Positions 41,101-49,067 of a stretch of DNA of 64,000 nucleotides are shown in pieces (position 1 is the first letter of the stretch; each line of letters begins with the position of its first letter). The notes beneath the pieces are model-generated. The model did not search any database and was not told where the DNA came from. It saw only the letters and a list, made by a program, of their open reading frames with translations. This DNA is from Clostridia bacterium. GTDB lineage: Bacteria > Bacillota > Clostridia > TANB77 > CAG-508. The stretch is taken from contig CAAEUE010000017.1 of NCBI GenBank assembly GCA_900759015.1, positions 1-64,000 of the forward strand, written 5' to 3'. Position numbers and translations under genes: made by a program.

Positions 41101-43184
41101 TAGAAGATGATAATGATTATTACACAACATATGGATTTGGATATGCTAAATTTACACATACAGCAGATGGAATAATACAAGAGGATGAAGTATTTGTACC
41201 AAAAGAAGATAAGTTAAAAATAAACTTAATTAATTTAAAAAATACTACAGATAAATTAAAAAAGATTAGTATATTTTATTATTTAAAACCAGTTTTAGGT
41301 GAAGATGAGTTACAAACTAATGGAAAAATAGAGGTAAACAATGAAGATAATATTGTTTATGCAATTAACAGATATGATGAATTAATAGACGAGACTACTT
41401 TTGTTTCTTGTAATTTAGATATTGATTCATTTACTGGTAGCAAAAAATCTTTTATAGGAAATGATACTATTAAAAAGCCTTCTGCACTATTTATTAATAG
41501 TTTAGATAATAGTAATGGATTAGGAGAAGAATCATGTATTGCAATTAAGTTGAATATAGAATTAAAACCATATGAGAGTAAAGATATATCACTAATATTT
41601 GGAGAAGATACTAAAGATAATATTCCTGAGCTAGTCAAAAAATATAAGAATATAAAAAATTGTAAGACATCTTTAGAAGATACAAAAGAGTACTGGAAAA
41701 ATATTATAAATACTATACAGGTGGAAACACCATTAGAATCTATGAATATATTGTTAAATGGTTGGCTAGTTTATCAAACAATAGCTTCTAGATTATTAGG
41801 AAAAACAGGATATTATCAATCTGGTGGAGCATTAGGTTTTAGAGACCAACTTCAGGATGCGCTTAATATGAAATATATAGATATAAATATACTAAAAAAT
41901 CAAATTATAAAAAATAGTAGGCACCAATTTATACAAGGAGATGTAGAACATTGGTGGCATGATGCAAGTAAAATGGGAATACGAACTAGGTTTTCTGATG
42001 ATCTATTGTGGCTTCCATATGCTGTGTTAGAATATATAAAAATTACAGGAGATAGAACAATATTAGATATAGAAACAAATTATCTAGAAGGTGAAGAGTT
42101 AAAAGAAGGAGAGGTAGAAAGATATAGTTTGTATAATGTTTCAGAAACTAAAGGAACAATATATGAACATTGTAAAAAAGCGATAGAAAGGACTTTTAAT
42201 TTTGGTGAAAATGGATTGCCTAAAATTGGTTCTGGAGATTGGAATGATGGGTTTTCAAATGTTGGTATACAAGGAAAAGGTGAAAGTGTATGGCTTGCAT
42301 TTTTCTTGTACGATATTCTAAACAAATGGATTAATATTATAAAAATAGATGATGATGAAAAATATAAAGAGGTCATGACAAATTTACAAAGAAATGTTAA
42401 TAAGAATGCATGGGATGGTAAATGGTTTAAACGTGCATTTATGGATGATGGGACACCTCTTGGAAGTATGGAAAATGAAGAATGCAGGATAGATGGAATT
42501 TCGCAAAGTTGGGGAGTAATTTCTGGGGCAGCAGATAATGAAAAGAAATTTATAAGTATGGATAGTTTAGAAACACATTTAGTAGATAGAGAAAATGGGT
42601 TAATAAAATTACTAGATCCACCTTTCGAAAACGGAAAAGTAGAACCAGGATATATAAAATCTTATTTACCAGGAGTTAGAGAAAATGGAGGACAATACAC
42701 ACATGGTGCTATATGGGCAATAATTGCAGAAAGTTTATTAGGATTTGGAGATAAAGCAGTAAATATGTTTAAATTGATAAATCCAATAGAACATACGAGA
42801 ACAAAGCAAAGTACCAATAAATATAAAGTAGAACCATATGTGGTTGCTGCCGATGTATATAGTAGCAGAAATTTAGCAGGAAGAGGCGGTTGGACTTGGT
42901 ATACAGGTTCTAGTGGCTGGCTATATACTGCTGGAATTGAATATATTTTGGGATTAAAAATATGTAACGGATATTTAACAATAGAACCATGTATTTCTAA
43001 AGATTGGAAGGAATATAAGATAAATTTTAAATATAAAAGCACAATATATCATATTATCGTACGAAATCCAGAAGAGAAGAATGTAGGAGTTACAAAAATG
43101 TATTGCAATGGTAATGAAGTATATGAGAAAAAAATTAAACTAACAGACGATGGAGAAATATATAATATTGAAATAATAATGTAA
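35193..43184 (+). CDS. ndvB: Cyclic beta-1,2-glucan synthase (GT84-GH94)
   Basis: 2663 residues. An N-terminal helical region leads into membrane spans (about 375-430), then a GT84 transferase domain (TLDSDTNLILNSAFELIG, SGSAGTDLYTNAISDFYQ as SAGTDLYTNAISDFYQ, RQNRWIRGDWQ), more spans (about 780-930), a glycoamylase-like segment (YVSTVDSGNFVGYLY, FMAHHQALIL) and a C-terminal GH94 phosphorylase-like part (HVIANKEFGTLVTDGGGGYT, GSGDWNDGFSN, TWYTGSSGWLYTAG). NdvB-type enzymes initiate, elongate and cyclise beta-1,2-glucan from UDP-glucose. Not one in-frame CGG was seen. Ribosome site AGGAGTGAT. Confidence 0.92.
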   Translation: MFGVLLDKKQLEKYMEKLASDHNLKSESDERTYPIPNLTKDFEYITMVYNLLNEHIKLGIDIHPAGEWLLDNYYIIEERVKQIKDELDLKKYKKFLGLDNGPYAGFARIYILAKEMCAYTDSNINKENLEFMLTSYQKRKTLNMDEIWNIELFIKIVIIENIKNICEKIYASQMQKYRAENIIERLVELKTKENLVFNKKPYKSYKFGYGEMKYPFIEYMSYKLKKTDKDSYDYIEALEESVEKMGTNINDVIKKEHFDIAIKKVLMGNCITTLKNISRIDFQEIFEKINGVEEILKRDPAEVYDKMDYKTKAYYRGKIKELSKKAKISEVYIAKKIVELGTGKQGKKSHIGYYLIDEGKVELYKEIEYKPFNLKNNTKLNLIIGIVWGFTLLISILLGKVYKNYFLSLIFLLPIQEIINQVTQYVLSKIVKPKLLPKIDLQNKITKEQATMVVIPTIIDSDKKVEEMFKKLEVYYLANKSDNLYFTLLGDCKPSKIEKRKGDKEIVLAGIHCANELNKKYNKEIFNFLYRKRRWYEGENEYLGWERKRGLLMQFNSFLINRTEEDFIANTINNMKEIPKIKYIITLDSDTNLILNSAFELIGTMEHILNKPILKDGVVIEGHGIIQPKVGIDLKEAEKSWFSRIFAGSAGTDLYTNAISDFYQDNFSEGIFTGKGIYELNTFYNVMKYAIPEYTVLSHDLLEGSYLRCGLATDVLLMDGYPSKFMSFTTRQNRWIRGDWQICNWICKHIQNAKNETIKNPINKLSKYKIFDNLRRSLISLFELILLAIGIYTHKASIVLIAILSVCITIILEVVNKIIARKDGEKFKKSFTPIVTGTKGTIIKFILNIGFLPTKTYVEIKAVVQAIYRKYVSKKRLLEWTTAEEAEANKDNDLDSYVGYMFVNLILAVVINAFNMNLIAIIIGISWLLSPIAAFELSKELPEKDPLKKIDKNHQNYIVDIAHNTWNYFKDYLIKENNYLPPDNYQENRKNKVVNRTSSTNIGLAMVSVISAYDMGFENIYASVKLLQNMIDTVTKLEKWNGHLYNWYDIKTLKPLEPRYVSTVDSGNFVGYLYVVKQFLKEHNRLYENVENYISIINKLIEQTDFSLLYDNSSRLFSIGFDVNENKLTDSYYDLLASEARQASFIAISKKDVPVKHWSSLNRTLTAMDGYKGLISWSGTAFEYLMPNINMKSYHGSLLDESCKFMIMSQIKYSEKLNIPWGISESAFNLKDLKSNYQYKAFGIPWLGLKRGLGDEMVVSSYGTVLAICDYPRETLENIERMEKEGIFGKYGMYEAIDYTKSRLKENEKKEVVKTFMAHHQALILISINNFFHKNIIQQRFSKNPEIEATEILLQERMPEDIIITKEKKEVPEKLKYKDYESYYRIELDDIEKVNRCNVISNQDYTVLMDEKGNGYSKFNGIYINRYKYTDDNSQGINFFMRNINGNKIWTSNYCKDIVKPSKYKVIFKPDSNSIERIDGNIETKVDVTVSQNEPTEVRKIEFTNIGNEDEVIEVTGSFEPIISDINADIAHKAFNNLFLRYDFNSEKQTLILERRKRDSKGKDIFLSVNFYTENETMGELEYEIDAQKFNDFNDMNIPKQIKEGKRFSNSIGLVTEPIVAIKRTLKIPAHETVELYFIISVGETKEDAVANIEKIKNQEAIRNIFEISKAKAIEEARYLQIKGNELAEYQKLISLLIKPNYVRWYYRNKIKNEKFKRADLWKFGISGDFPILTLKLKNINDMYLLNQLLKLYEILRIKNIQIEFIVLLEEEYLIEYINNCILNAHLDYMKNIRTGIFVLVSNKLTKAENDLITFVSDLIIDANLGNINYQLNKIKKIYNKQRKSITNPLEEIEVKNIEKIRTPALDKIDSVENLKYYNEYGAFSKNGKEYYIKTNKDIILPTIWSHVIANKEFGTLVTDGGGGYTWNENSRLNRLTAFTNYTSKDIPSELIYFIDNENKRFWTIGNRVVEDDNDYYTTYGFGYAKFTHTADGIIQEDEVFVPKEDKLKINLINLKNTTDKLKKISIFYYLKPVLGEDELQTNGKIEVNNEDNIVYAINRYDELIDETTFVSCNLDIDSFTGSKKSFIGNDTIKKPSALFINSLDNSNGLGEESCIAIKLNIELKPYESKDISLIFGEDTKDNIPELVKKYKNIKNCKTSLEDTKEYWKNIINTIQVETPLESMNILLNGWLVYQTIASRLLGKTGYYQSGGALGFRDQLQDALNMKYIDINILKNQIIKNSRHQFIQGDVEHWWHDASKMGIRTRFSDDLLWLPYAVLEYIKITGDRTILDIETNYLEGEELKEGEVERYSLYNVSETKGTIYEHCKKAIERTFNFGENGLPKIGSGDWNDGFSNVGIQGKGESVWLAFFLYDILNKWINIIKIDDDEKYKEVMTNLQRNVNKNAWDGKWFKRAFMDDGTPLGSMENEECRIDGISQSWGVISGAADNEKKFISMDSLETHLVDRENGLIKLLDPPFENGKVEPGYIKSYLPGVRENGGQYTHGAIWAIIAESLLGFGDKAVNMFKLINPIEHTRTKQSTNKYKVEPYVVAADVYSSRNLAGRGGWTWYTGSSGWLYTAGIEYILGLKICNGYLTIEPCISKDWKEYKINFKYKSTIYHIIVRNPEEKNVGVTKMYCNGNEVYEKKIKLTDDGEIYNIEIIM

Positions 43185-43248
43185 TATTAAGTTGTATTTA
43201 CTTTTTAGATTAACTATAGTAATATAAAGAAAAAAAGGGGGAATAATA

Positions 43249-43923
43249 ATGGCAGCAAAAAACAAGAACAAACTTGCTTGGATTATTGTAATCATTGCAG
43301 TTGTAGTAATAGCAGTAATTGCAATAGTAACAACAATTTTATTTGGCAATAATCCAGAACAAACAATTGATGAAACATTTACAGCATTAAAAGAAGGAAA
43401 TATGGATGTACTAATGGAATATACGTCAACAGAGGAAACAGATAATTCGTTTACAAATGAATTGACTGAAGGTTTAACAAGTGGTACAGAAAATACAGAA
43501 TTAGAAAAGAAAATGCTAGATTCATGTTTTAGTCAACTTGAATGGAAAATATCAGAAACAAAAAAAGATGGTAATACAGCAGTTGTTACTGTAGATATTA
43601 CAAATAAAGATTTTTCTAATGTTATGCAAGAAATCTTTTCTGAAATGATAGCACAAGCATTTTCTTCAACATTTACTGGACAAGAAATGACAGAGGAAGA
43701 TACTATGCAGTTGATGAAGGAGAAAATAGATGAAGTTACAGCTACTACAACTAATACAGAAGAAATAAATATGGTAAAAGAAGATGGTATTTGGAAATTT
43801 AGTGATAGTGATGCATTAGCAGACATGCTATTACCAGGTTTTTCATCTGGCTTAGAATCTATGCAAGATTCTTTTAGTGAAAATTATGGACTAGATAGTG
43901 AGTACAATGATTCTGGTTTATAA
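43249..43923 (+). CDS. Single-span protein with DUF4878/NTF2-like outer domain
   Basis: 224 residues: span at about 9-32, then PEQTIDETFTALKEGNMDVL and TAVVTVDITNKDFSNVMQ, the pattern of DUF4878/DUF5105 lipoprotein-like domains, with an acidic Ser-rich end. Role unknown. GGGGG precedes ATG; followed by a bidirectional terminator. Confidence 0.6.
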   Translation: MAAKNKNKLAWIIVIIAVVVIAVIAIVTTILFGNNPEQTIDETFTALKEGNMDVLMEYTSTEETDNSFTNELTEGLTSGTENTELEKKMLDSCFSQLEWKISETKKDGNTAVVTVDITNKDFSNVMQEIFSEMIAQAFSSTFTGQEMTEEDTMQLMKEKIDEVTATTTNTEEINMVKEDGIWKFSDSDALADMLLPGFSSGLESMQDSFSENYGLDSEYNDSGL

Positions 43924-43933
43924 AAAATAAAAC

Positions 43934-43964
43934 AACAAAACCACATGCACATGTGGTTTTGTTT
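43934..43964. terminator. Bidirectional terminator
   Basis: AACAAAACCACATG - CA - CATGTGGTTTTGTTT between convergent genes, T/A runs on both sides. Confidence 0.85.
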
Positions 43965-43978
43965 ATGTCTATATAAAA

Positions 43979-44650
43979 TTATACTTCATCTTCTATAGAT
44001 AGTTTAGCATAATATTTTTTATCGAATTCTGTATCGTATTCAACATCATCAAATATTTCTGGCATTTCTTCTTTAAAATACAATAATAAAGGAATTAAAA
44101 CTTGTCTTATAGCTGGGTGAACATGATTTGTTGTTCTTAACTCTAAAATATGTTTCCATTCACGAATATTAGCAGTCATAGTGTATTCTGCAGCTGTTGA
44201 GTGAGGAAGAATTTCTCTTACCATATCTGTTGAAGCACCTAATTCTTTCATTTTAATATAGCTATTTTCAATTTCTTGCATTGTCTTTTTCCAAGTATCA
44301 TAAATTTCTTTATCTTCTATATAAACTGGATTTATAAATGCAATTTCATTTCCATATTTATCTTTATCATAACTACAATATCTGGTAGATTCAACAGAAA
44401 AGCTAGCAAATCTATGTCTTGTTAAATCTTTATAAGAACCTACATCGTCATAAATTCTAACTGTAACTTTTTCATGTTCTAATACAGATTCATGACCTCT
44501 AGTTATACAATTTGTTAGTAATTTTTTGTAACTGTCGTCAGTAATTTTACCTTCTGAACGATAGCAAGTTCTACAAGCTCTTTCTAATCTTTTCATTATT
44601 TTTTTACCATCAATTTTTTCTACTTTTATCCAAGGTTCTACTATTCTCAT
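43979..44650 (-). CDS. thyX: FAD-dependent thymidylate synthase
   Basis: 223 residues. ThyX methylates dUMP to dTMP using methylene-tetrahydrofolate, FAD and NADPH. The signature RHRxxS appears as RHRFASFSVESTRYC (the usual Asn is Phe-Ser here), preceded by HESVLEHEKVTVRI, followed by ELRTTNHVHPAIRQV near the C-terminus. GGAGATG lies before ATG 44650. Native composition. Confidence 0.93.
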   Translation of the reverse strand: MRIVEPWIKVEKIDGKKIMKRLERACRTCYRSEGKITDDSYKKLLTNCITRGHESVLEHEKVTVRIYDDVGSYKDLTRHRFASFSVESTRYCSYDKDKYGNEIAFINPVYIEDKEIYDTWKKTMQEIENSYIKMKELGASTDMVREILPHSTAAEYTMTANIREWKHILELRTTNHVHPAIRQVLIPLLLYFKEEMPEIFDDVEYDTEFDKKYYAKLSIEDEV

Positions 44651-44863
44651 GATACATCTCCTAACAATTTATTTACAACCTTATGAGTTTTACTACATTA
44701 ATTAAAGATTGCACAAAAAATTAATGTATTTACTTTTAAAAATATATCAAATTTGATTTTTTTTGACAAGGATTTTCTTTGAATTGACTACAAAAAATAA
44801 TTGTGATAATATTTTTTTAACTGTTGGTTGAAACTTTATTCATAGTGAAAAGGAGGAAAATTT

Positions 44864-45265
44864 ATGATTGGAACTATGAAGAAAAATTTTCTGGAGAAGT
44901 ATGACTATTTTTTTGATGCAAATGGAAATTTGAACATGCATTGCGATGATGAAGATCGGAAGAAATTTCTAGAGTTGTGCAAAAAAATAAAACCTGAAGT
45001 AACTTTTGGCGATGCAGATACCGGCGAGATATATACCAGAGAGGTATTAAATCTAAGGAAAGAAGTATTAGAGGAAATGTTTCCGGTTATATATTCTCAG
45101 GTTTTTGATGAACACGGGGATATAAAAGCCTGTGGCCGAGAGAAATGTCTCGAACTTATAGAAATCTGCACAGAGCTTGACCCATATAATTATTATGGTG
45201 ATAGCAAACGCGGATTTATGGATGAGGAAAATATTATGAAATTGAGAGGGCGGCTGAACTCTTGA
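44864..45265 (+). CDS. Small acidic protein with internal repeat, probably acquired
   Basis: 133 residues, soluble, unknown. It is built of two similar halves: FFDANGNLNMHC...KFLELCKKIKP...GDADTGEIYT and VFDEHGDIKACGREKCLELIEICTELDP...GDSKRGFMD. Base composition and codon choice differ from neighbours (GCC, CCG, GGC, CTG, and two in-frame CGG arginines at 44957 and 45251), which suggests transfer. AAAGGAGG precedes ATG and a perfect terminator follows, so it is a self-contained cassette. Confidence 0.6.
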   Translation: MIGTMKKNFLEKYDYFFDANGNLNMHCDDEDRKKFLELCKKIKPEVTFGDADTGEIYTREVLNLRKEVLEEMFPVIYSQVFDEHGDIKACGREKCLELIEICTELDPYNYYGDSKRGFMDEENIMKLRGRLNS

Positions 45266-45272
45266 ACAATTA

Positions 45273-45311
45273 AAACGGATGCGAAATCATAGATTTTGCA
45301 TCCGTTATTTT
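45273..45311 (+). terminator. intrinsic terminator
   Basis: AACGGATGC(G)AAATC - loop - GATTTTGCATCCGTT then ATTTTA; G+C-richer than native terminators. Confidence 0.8.
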
Positions 45312-45344
45312 ACTTTTAAGGAAAATTAAATTTACATAATGTAT

Positions 45345-45374
45345 TTGACAAATATAGGAAGAATATAGTATAAT
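45345..45374 (+). promoter_or_regulatory. Promoter of RNase J transcript
   Basis: TTGACA, 18-base spacer, TATAAT, about 420 bases before the rnj start codon. Confidence 0.65.
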
Positions 45375-45380
45375 AACAAA

Positions 45381-45797
45381 CAGTGGTTATCCAAATATTG
45401 GGTACAATAAAGAGATTTAAGTTTTATATGATAAAGAAGAATAGCTATTAACTATATATGTCCGGAATATAATAATGTATAGTACAAAATAGTTATAAAA
45501 GAATTAAGAGGTTTTTAATAATTATTGTATATGATGTTATAATTTTGTGTATATTAAAAAGAGAACATGTTATGTAAAAATAATTATAACTATATGAGCG
45601 GAAATAGTGTTATAAAAAGATTAAATTTATTACTTGATAGTAATAAAATAATTTTCTATGTAATTAAAACAATAATAAAAGAGAAAAGTGAGATTTTCTT
45701 AAAATGGGACAAATTAATATTTTGGGGTTAATAATAATATTTCTTCTAATCATAGATAAGTTTAAATTAAATTTAAGAAGAAGGAGTAGATAAAATA
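45381..45797 (+). promoter_or_regulatory. Long 5' leader of RNase J
   Basis: About 415 bases with no standard gene. Two related blocks occur, AACTATATATGTCCGGAA (from about 45448) and AACTATATGAGCGGAAA (from about 45588), each followed by TATAA-rich sequence. RNase J acts on 5' leaders, so autoregulation is possible; unproven. Confidence 0.35.
45704..45793 (+). CDS. Possible 29-residue membrane peptide
   Basis: ATG 45704 opens MGQINILGLIIIFLLIIDKF with a basic end, LRRRSR. It is one hydrophobic helix with positive tail, ending four bases before the RNase J start and containing its AAGGAG. It may be a leader peptide coupling translation. The upstream ribosome site is weak, so I am not sure it is translated. 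Confidence 0.3.
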   Translation: MGQINILGLIIIFLLIIDKFKLNLRRRSR

Positions 45798-47654
45798 ATG
45801 ACAGAAGAGAAAAAAAATTTAGAGAAAGAGATAAAAGTAGCTACAAATTCCCAAAGAAGAAGAAAGAATTATGCTACTAAAACAAAGCAAGAAACAGTAA
45901 AGCAAACTAATGCAGAAAATGTTAAACAAACAAGAAATAAAACAAATACAAGAAAAACTAAGAGAGGAACAGCAAAGCAAGAAGATTTTAGATTTAAACC
46001 AAGCAATCTAAAAATTATTCCATTAGGTGGTTTACACGAAATAGGAAAAAATATAACAGTATTTGAATATGAAAATGATATTATTATAGTTGATTGTGGT
46101 TTAGCCTTTCCAGAAGATGATATGCTGGGAATAGATTTAGTAATACCAGATATATCATATTTGGAAAAAAATAAAGATAAAATAAGAGCTTTAATTATTA
46201 CTCATGGACATGAAGATCATATTGGTGCTATCCCATATTTATTAAAGAAAATAAATGTGCCAATATATGCAACAAGATTAACTTGTGGTCTTATAAGAAA
46301 TAAACTAGAAGAACATAAACTAGTAAAATCTACAAAATTAATAGAAGTTAAACAAGGTGAAACAGTAAGAGCAGGAAAATTTAGTGTTGAATTTATAAGA
46401 AGTTCACATAGTATTCCAGATTCAGTAGCTTTAGCAATAAAATCACCTGTAGGAACAATTTTACACACAGGAGACTTTAAAATAGACTATACACCAATAG
46501 ATGGACAAATAATGGATTTAGGTCGTTTAGCAGAACTTGGTAACGAAGGTGTTTTAGCACTTATGTCAGACAGTACAAACTCAGAGAGAAAAGGATATAC
46601 AATGTCCGAAAAAACTGTTGGAGACGTTTTCGAAAGATTATTTCAAGGATGCAGAAAAAGAATAGTTGTTGCTACATTTGCATCAAATGTTCATAGAGTA
46701 CAACAAATTGTAAATTGTGCTGTAAGATATAATAGGAAAATTGCAGTTTGTGGTAGAAGTATGATAAATATGATAAATACAGCAAGAGAATTAGATTATA
46801 TTAAAGTTCCAGACAATGTATTTATAGATATTGATATGATAAAAAATTATACTGATGATCAACTTGTAATTATAACAACAGGAAGCCAAGGAGAGACAAT
46901 GTCAGCACTTACAAGAATGGCAGCAGGGGAACATAGAAAAGTTCAAATAACACCTAATGATTTAATAATTATATCTGCAAACCCAATACCAGGAAATGAA
47001 AAATTAGTTTCTAAAGTAATAGACGATTTAATGCAAATAGGTGCAGAAGTTGTATATAGTTCATTAGCAGATGTACATGTTTCTGGACATGCTTGCCAGG
47101 AAGAACAAAGATTGATGTTAGCATTAGTAAAACCAAAATATTTCTTACCAGTACATGGGGAATATAGACAATTAAAAGCACATGCAGAAACAGCAGAAGA
47201 GATGGGAATAGATAAAGATAATATATTTATGCTTACAAATGGTAGAGTGCTAGAAATGAATCAAGATGAAGCTAAATTTACAATATCTGTACAATCTGGA
47301 AGAGTATTAGTTGATGGATTGGGAGTAGGAGATGTTGGAAATATAGTACTTCGTGATAGACAACATTTATCTCAAGATGGATTAATTATAATTGTTATGA
47401 CAATGGATTCTTCTACAGGAGAAATTATTGCAGGTCCAGATGTAATTTCTAGAGGATTTGTATATGTAAGAGAATCAGAAAATTTAATGGAAAATGTTAA
47501 ATCTGTTATAAGAAGCGAGATAGAAAAATGTGAAAGAAATCATATTACAGATTGGTCTACAATTAAATCTAATTTAAGAGATAATTTAAAAGATTATATA
47601 GCACAAAAAACAAAGAGAAATCCTATGATACTGCCTATCATTATGGAAGTATAG
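45798..47654 (+). CDS. rnj: Ribonuclease J
   Basis: 618 residues: a basic, Lys/Thr/Asn-rich N-terminal extension of ~70 residues, then the metallo-beta-lactamase core (LGGLHEIGKNITVFEY, THGHEDHIGAIPYLL, HTGDFKIDYTP, MSDSTNSERKGYT) and the beta-CASP domain (VVATFASNVHRVQQI, TTGSQGETMSAL, SGHACQEEQRLML). RNase J degrades and matures RNA as endo- and 5' exonuclease. The extension is unusual in length and could bind RNA. The C-terminal domain reaches a normal end. AAGAAGGAG precedes ATG. Confidence 0.95.
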   Translation: MTEEKKNLEKEIKVATNSQRRRKNYATKTKQETVKQTNAENVKQTRNKTNTRKTKRGTAKQEDFRFKPSNLKIIPLGGLHEIGKNITVFEYENDIIIVDCGLAFPEDDMLGIDLVIPDISYLEKNKDKIRALIITHGHEDHIGAIPYLLKKINVPIYATRLTCGLIRNKLEEHKLVKSTKLIEVKQGETVRAGKFSVEFIRSSHSIPDSVALAIKSPVGTILHTGDFKIDYTPIDGQIMDLGRLAELGNEGVLALMSDSTNSERKGYTMSEKTVGDVFERLFQGCRKRIVVATFASNVHRVQQIVNCAVRYNRKIAVCGRSMINMINTARELDYIKVPDNVFIDIDMIKNYTDDQLVIITTGSQGETMSALTRMAAGEHRKVQITPNDLIIISANPIPGNEKLVSKVIDDLMQIGAEVVYSSLADVHVSGHACQEEQRLMLALVKPKYFLPVHGEYRQLKAHAETAEEMGIDKDNIFMLTNGRVLEMNQDEAKFTISVQSGRVLVDGLGVGDVGNIVLRDRQHLSQDGLIIIVMTMDSSTGEIIAGPDVISRGFVYVRESENLMENVKSVIRSEIEKCERNHITDWSTIKSNLRDNLKDYIAQKTKRNPMILPIIMEV

Positions 47655-47679
47655 GAAAATACAAATAGGGATCTTGGTA

Positions 47680-47707
47680 GGGATTTTGGGGACGGTCCTT
47701 AAATCCC
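47680..47707. repeat. Dispersed palindrome copy
   Basis: GGGATTTTGGGGACGGTCC.., closing arm TTAAATCCC, just after rnj. Confidence 0.7.
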
Positions 47708-47724
47708 GATGCAGTTATTATATA

Positions 47725-47754
47725 AAATTCCAAGCTTATAGAAGCTTGGAATTT
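47725..47754 (+). terminator. Terminator after RNase J
   Basis: AAATTCCAAGCTT - ATAG - AAGCTTGGAATTTT, then T-rich. Confidence 0.8.
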
Positions 47755-47820
47755 TGGCTTTCTTTTTAAAATCCATTGTTAATTGAGATATTCGATTTAT
47801 CTGAATATATATAACTCAAA

Positions 47821-47848
47821 ACTAGCCAAGCATGCGCCTGGCTAATTT
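47821..47848 (-). terminator. Terminator of the small minus-strand gene
   Basis: On the minus strand TTAGCCA - loop - TTGGCTAGTTTTG follows the stop of the next gene. Confidence 0.6.
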
Positions 47849-47852
47849 TGAA

Positions 47853-48101
47853 TCATTCAATCACATTTTCAGGAAGTGATTGAATAGTTTCAGGAAAGTA
47901 TGTTTCGAGGTGATAAACCACCCCATGATAAACGTGATGATGGCCTTTTTCGTCTTTAAAGCAAATTGAGTTTCTGCCAAAATCAACGTCAGTGACATTA
48001 GGATAGGGGTAACTTTCTCCCATCCAGATTATTGTTAAATCTTTCCGCTCCATAATAAACCTCCTGCCATTAGGCAATTTTAAATAAACTTCGTGTATCA
48101 A
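47853..48101 (-). CDS. 82-residue protein, unknown, probably acquired
   Basis: Soluble, MIHEVYLKLPNGRRFIMERK..., beta-rich and His-rich (KGHHHVYHGVVYHLE), no family recognised. Its ribosome site GGCAGGAGG is strong. Base use is less AT-rich than native genes and an in-frame CGG codes Arg19 (MERK). The upstream 264 bases (48102-48365) hold no feature I can see. Confidence 0.5.
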   Translation of the reverse strand: MIHEVYLKLPNGRRFIMERKDLTIIWMGESYPYPNVTDVDFGRNSICFKDEKGHHHVYHGVVYHLETYFPETIQSLPENVIE

Positions 48102-48365
48102 ATTATATTATACCACATTTTCCCATTTTTTTCAAATTTGTAGTAAAATATTAAATATGAAAAAATTTGATAAAATCTTTCTACTATTTATAAAGTAAAA
48201 ACGTTTAGTTGTTAGTATTTGCATTAACAAGAATAAGGTTAGAATGTTATGTAGTGTATGACTAGATTTTTATTAAATTCATAACATATACAAAAAATAT
48301 AAAACGAATAGATTAAATTGTGATTATATATGTTTATCATAATATTTTAAGAATGAGATGTATTA

Positions 48366-48587
48366 CTACATCTCATCCTTATTAATAAATGTTTTATAGC
48401 TTTCAAGAAAATCTTCAGGAGACATACCTTTTTGAAGAAGCCTTGTAGCTTTTATACTAGCTTGCATAAAGGTTTCTTCAGATACGTCTTTGTTGGAAGA
48501 TGATTTTACGTTGCCTTTTATATCAGCAAGTAATATCTCTCCTGTTTCTGGATTTTTGTAAGCTATTCCATAGACTAAAAAGGCCAT
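48366..48587 (-). CDS. Small paralogous protein A
   Basis: 73 residues, MAFLVYGIAYKNPETGEILL..., with the pattern YGI-x-YK-x-x-x-TGEI ... SEETFMQASIKATRLLQKG shared with the gene just upstream (48594-48824). GGAAAGGAG lies before ATG. The pair is an operon, gap six bases. Function unknown; composition intermediate. Confidence 0.5.
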   Translation of the reverse strand: MAFLVYGIAYKNPETGEILLADIKGNVKSSSNKDVSEETFMQASIKATRLLQKGMSPEDFLESYKTFINKDEM

Positions 48588-48593
48588 ATCTAA

Positions 48594-48824
48594 TTACTCC
48601 TTTCCAGTCTCATTTTCTGGAGTAATAACAGATCCCGGAAACATTTCCAGCAAACGAGGAATGCCTCCGCCAAAAACGATCCCACCACGAAAACTTGCAG
48701 AGACAAATTCGTCAGAAGTGGGCTCACGTCCAGAATCTACTGTTACCTCACCGGTTTCAAGAGAAAGTGTAAATATCTCTCCTGTTTTGGAATCTTTAAA
48801 CTGAATTCCACAAATTTGTAACAT
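48594..48824 (-). CDS. Small paralogous protein B
   Basis: 76 residues, MLQICGIQFKDSKTGEIFTL..., paralogue of protein A: CGIQFKDSKTGEI, then EPTSDEFVSASFRGG. I start at ATG 48824 because GCAGGAGG lies seven bases upstream; the frame is open to 48863. Function unknown. Pro/Gly-rich end FGGGIPRLLEMFPG. Confidence 0.5.
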   Translation of the reverse strand: MLQICGIQFKDSKTGEIFTLSLETGEVTVDSGREPTSDEFVSASFRGGIVFGGGIPRLLEMFPGSVITPENETGKE

Positions 48825-48970
48825 GTTGTTTCCTCCTGCCATTATGGCTAAAAACAAGAACATATATAATTACAAAATTAACTTCTGCAATTGAATGTTC
48901 CATCAATAAAGTTACATATAAAATTATATAGTAAAAACACTATTATGTCAACAAAAACAAAGTTTGGCTC

Positions 48971-48999
48971 TTGATATAAAGGCAATTATATTGTATAAT
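48971..48999 (+). promoter_or_regulatory. Promoter of gltX
   Basis: TTGATA, 17-base spacer, TATAAT; the leader then contains two dispersed hairpins before gltX. Confidence 0.7.
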
Positions 49000-49011
49000 A
49001 AAAAAGATTTT

Positions 49012-49038
49012 GAACTTTAGGGACGGAGCTAAAAGTTC
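49012..49038. repeat. Short hairpin repeat (type 2), copy 1
   Basis: GAACTTTAGGGACGGAGC.., closing arm TAAAAGTTC. Near-identical to 55952-55978 (GAACTTTAGGAACGGTGT..). Confidence 0.65.
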
Positions 49039-49067
49039 AAAGAAAATTTAAAAACTAAAAATAAAAA

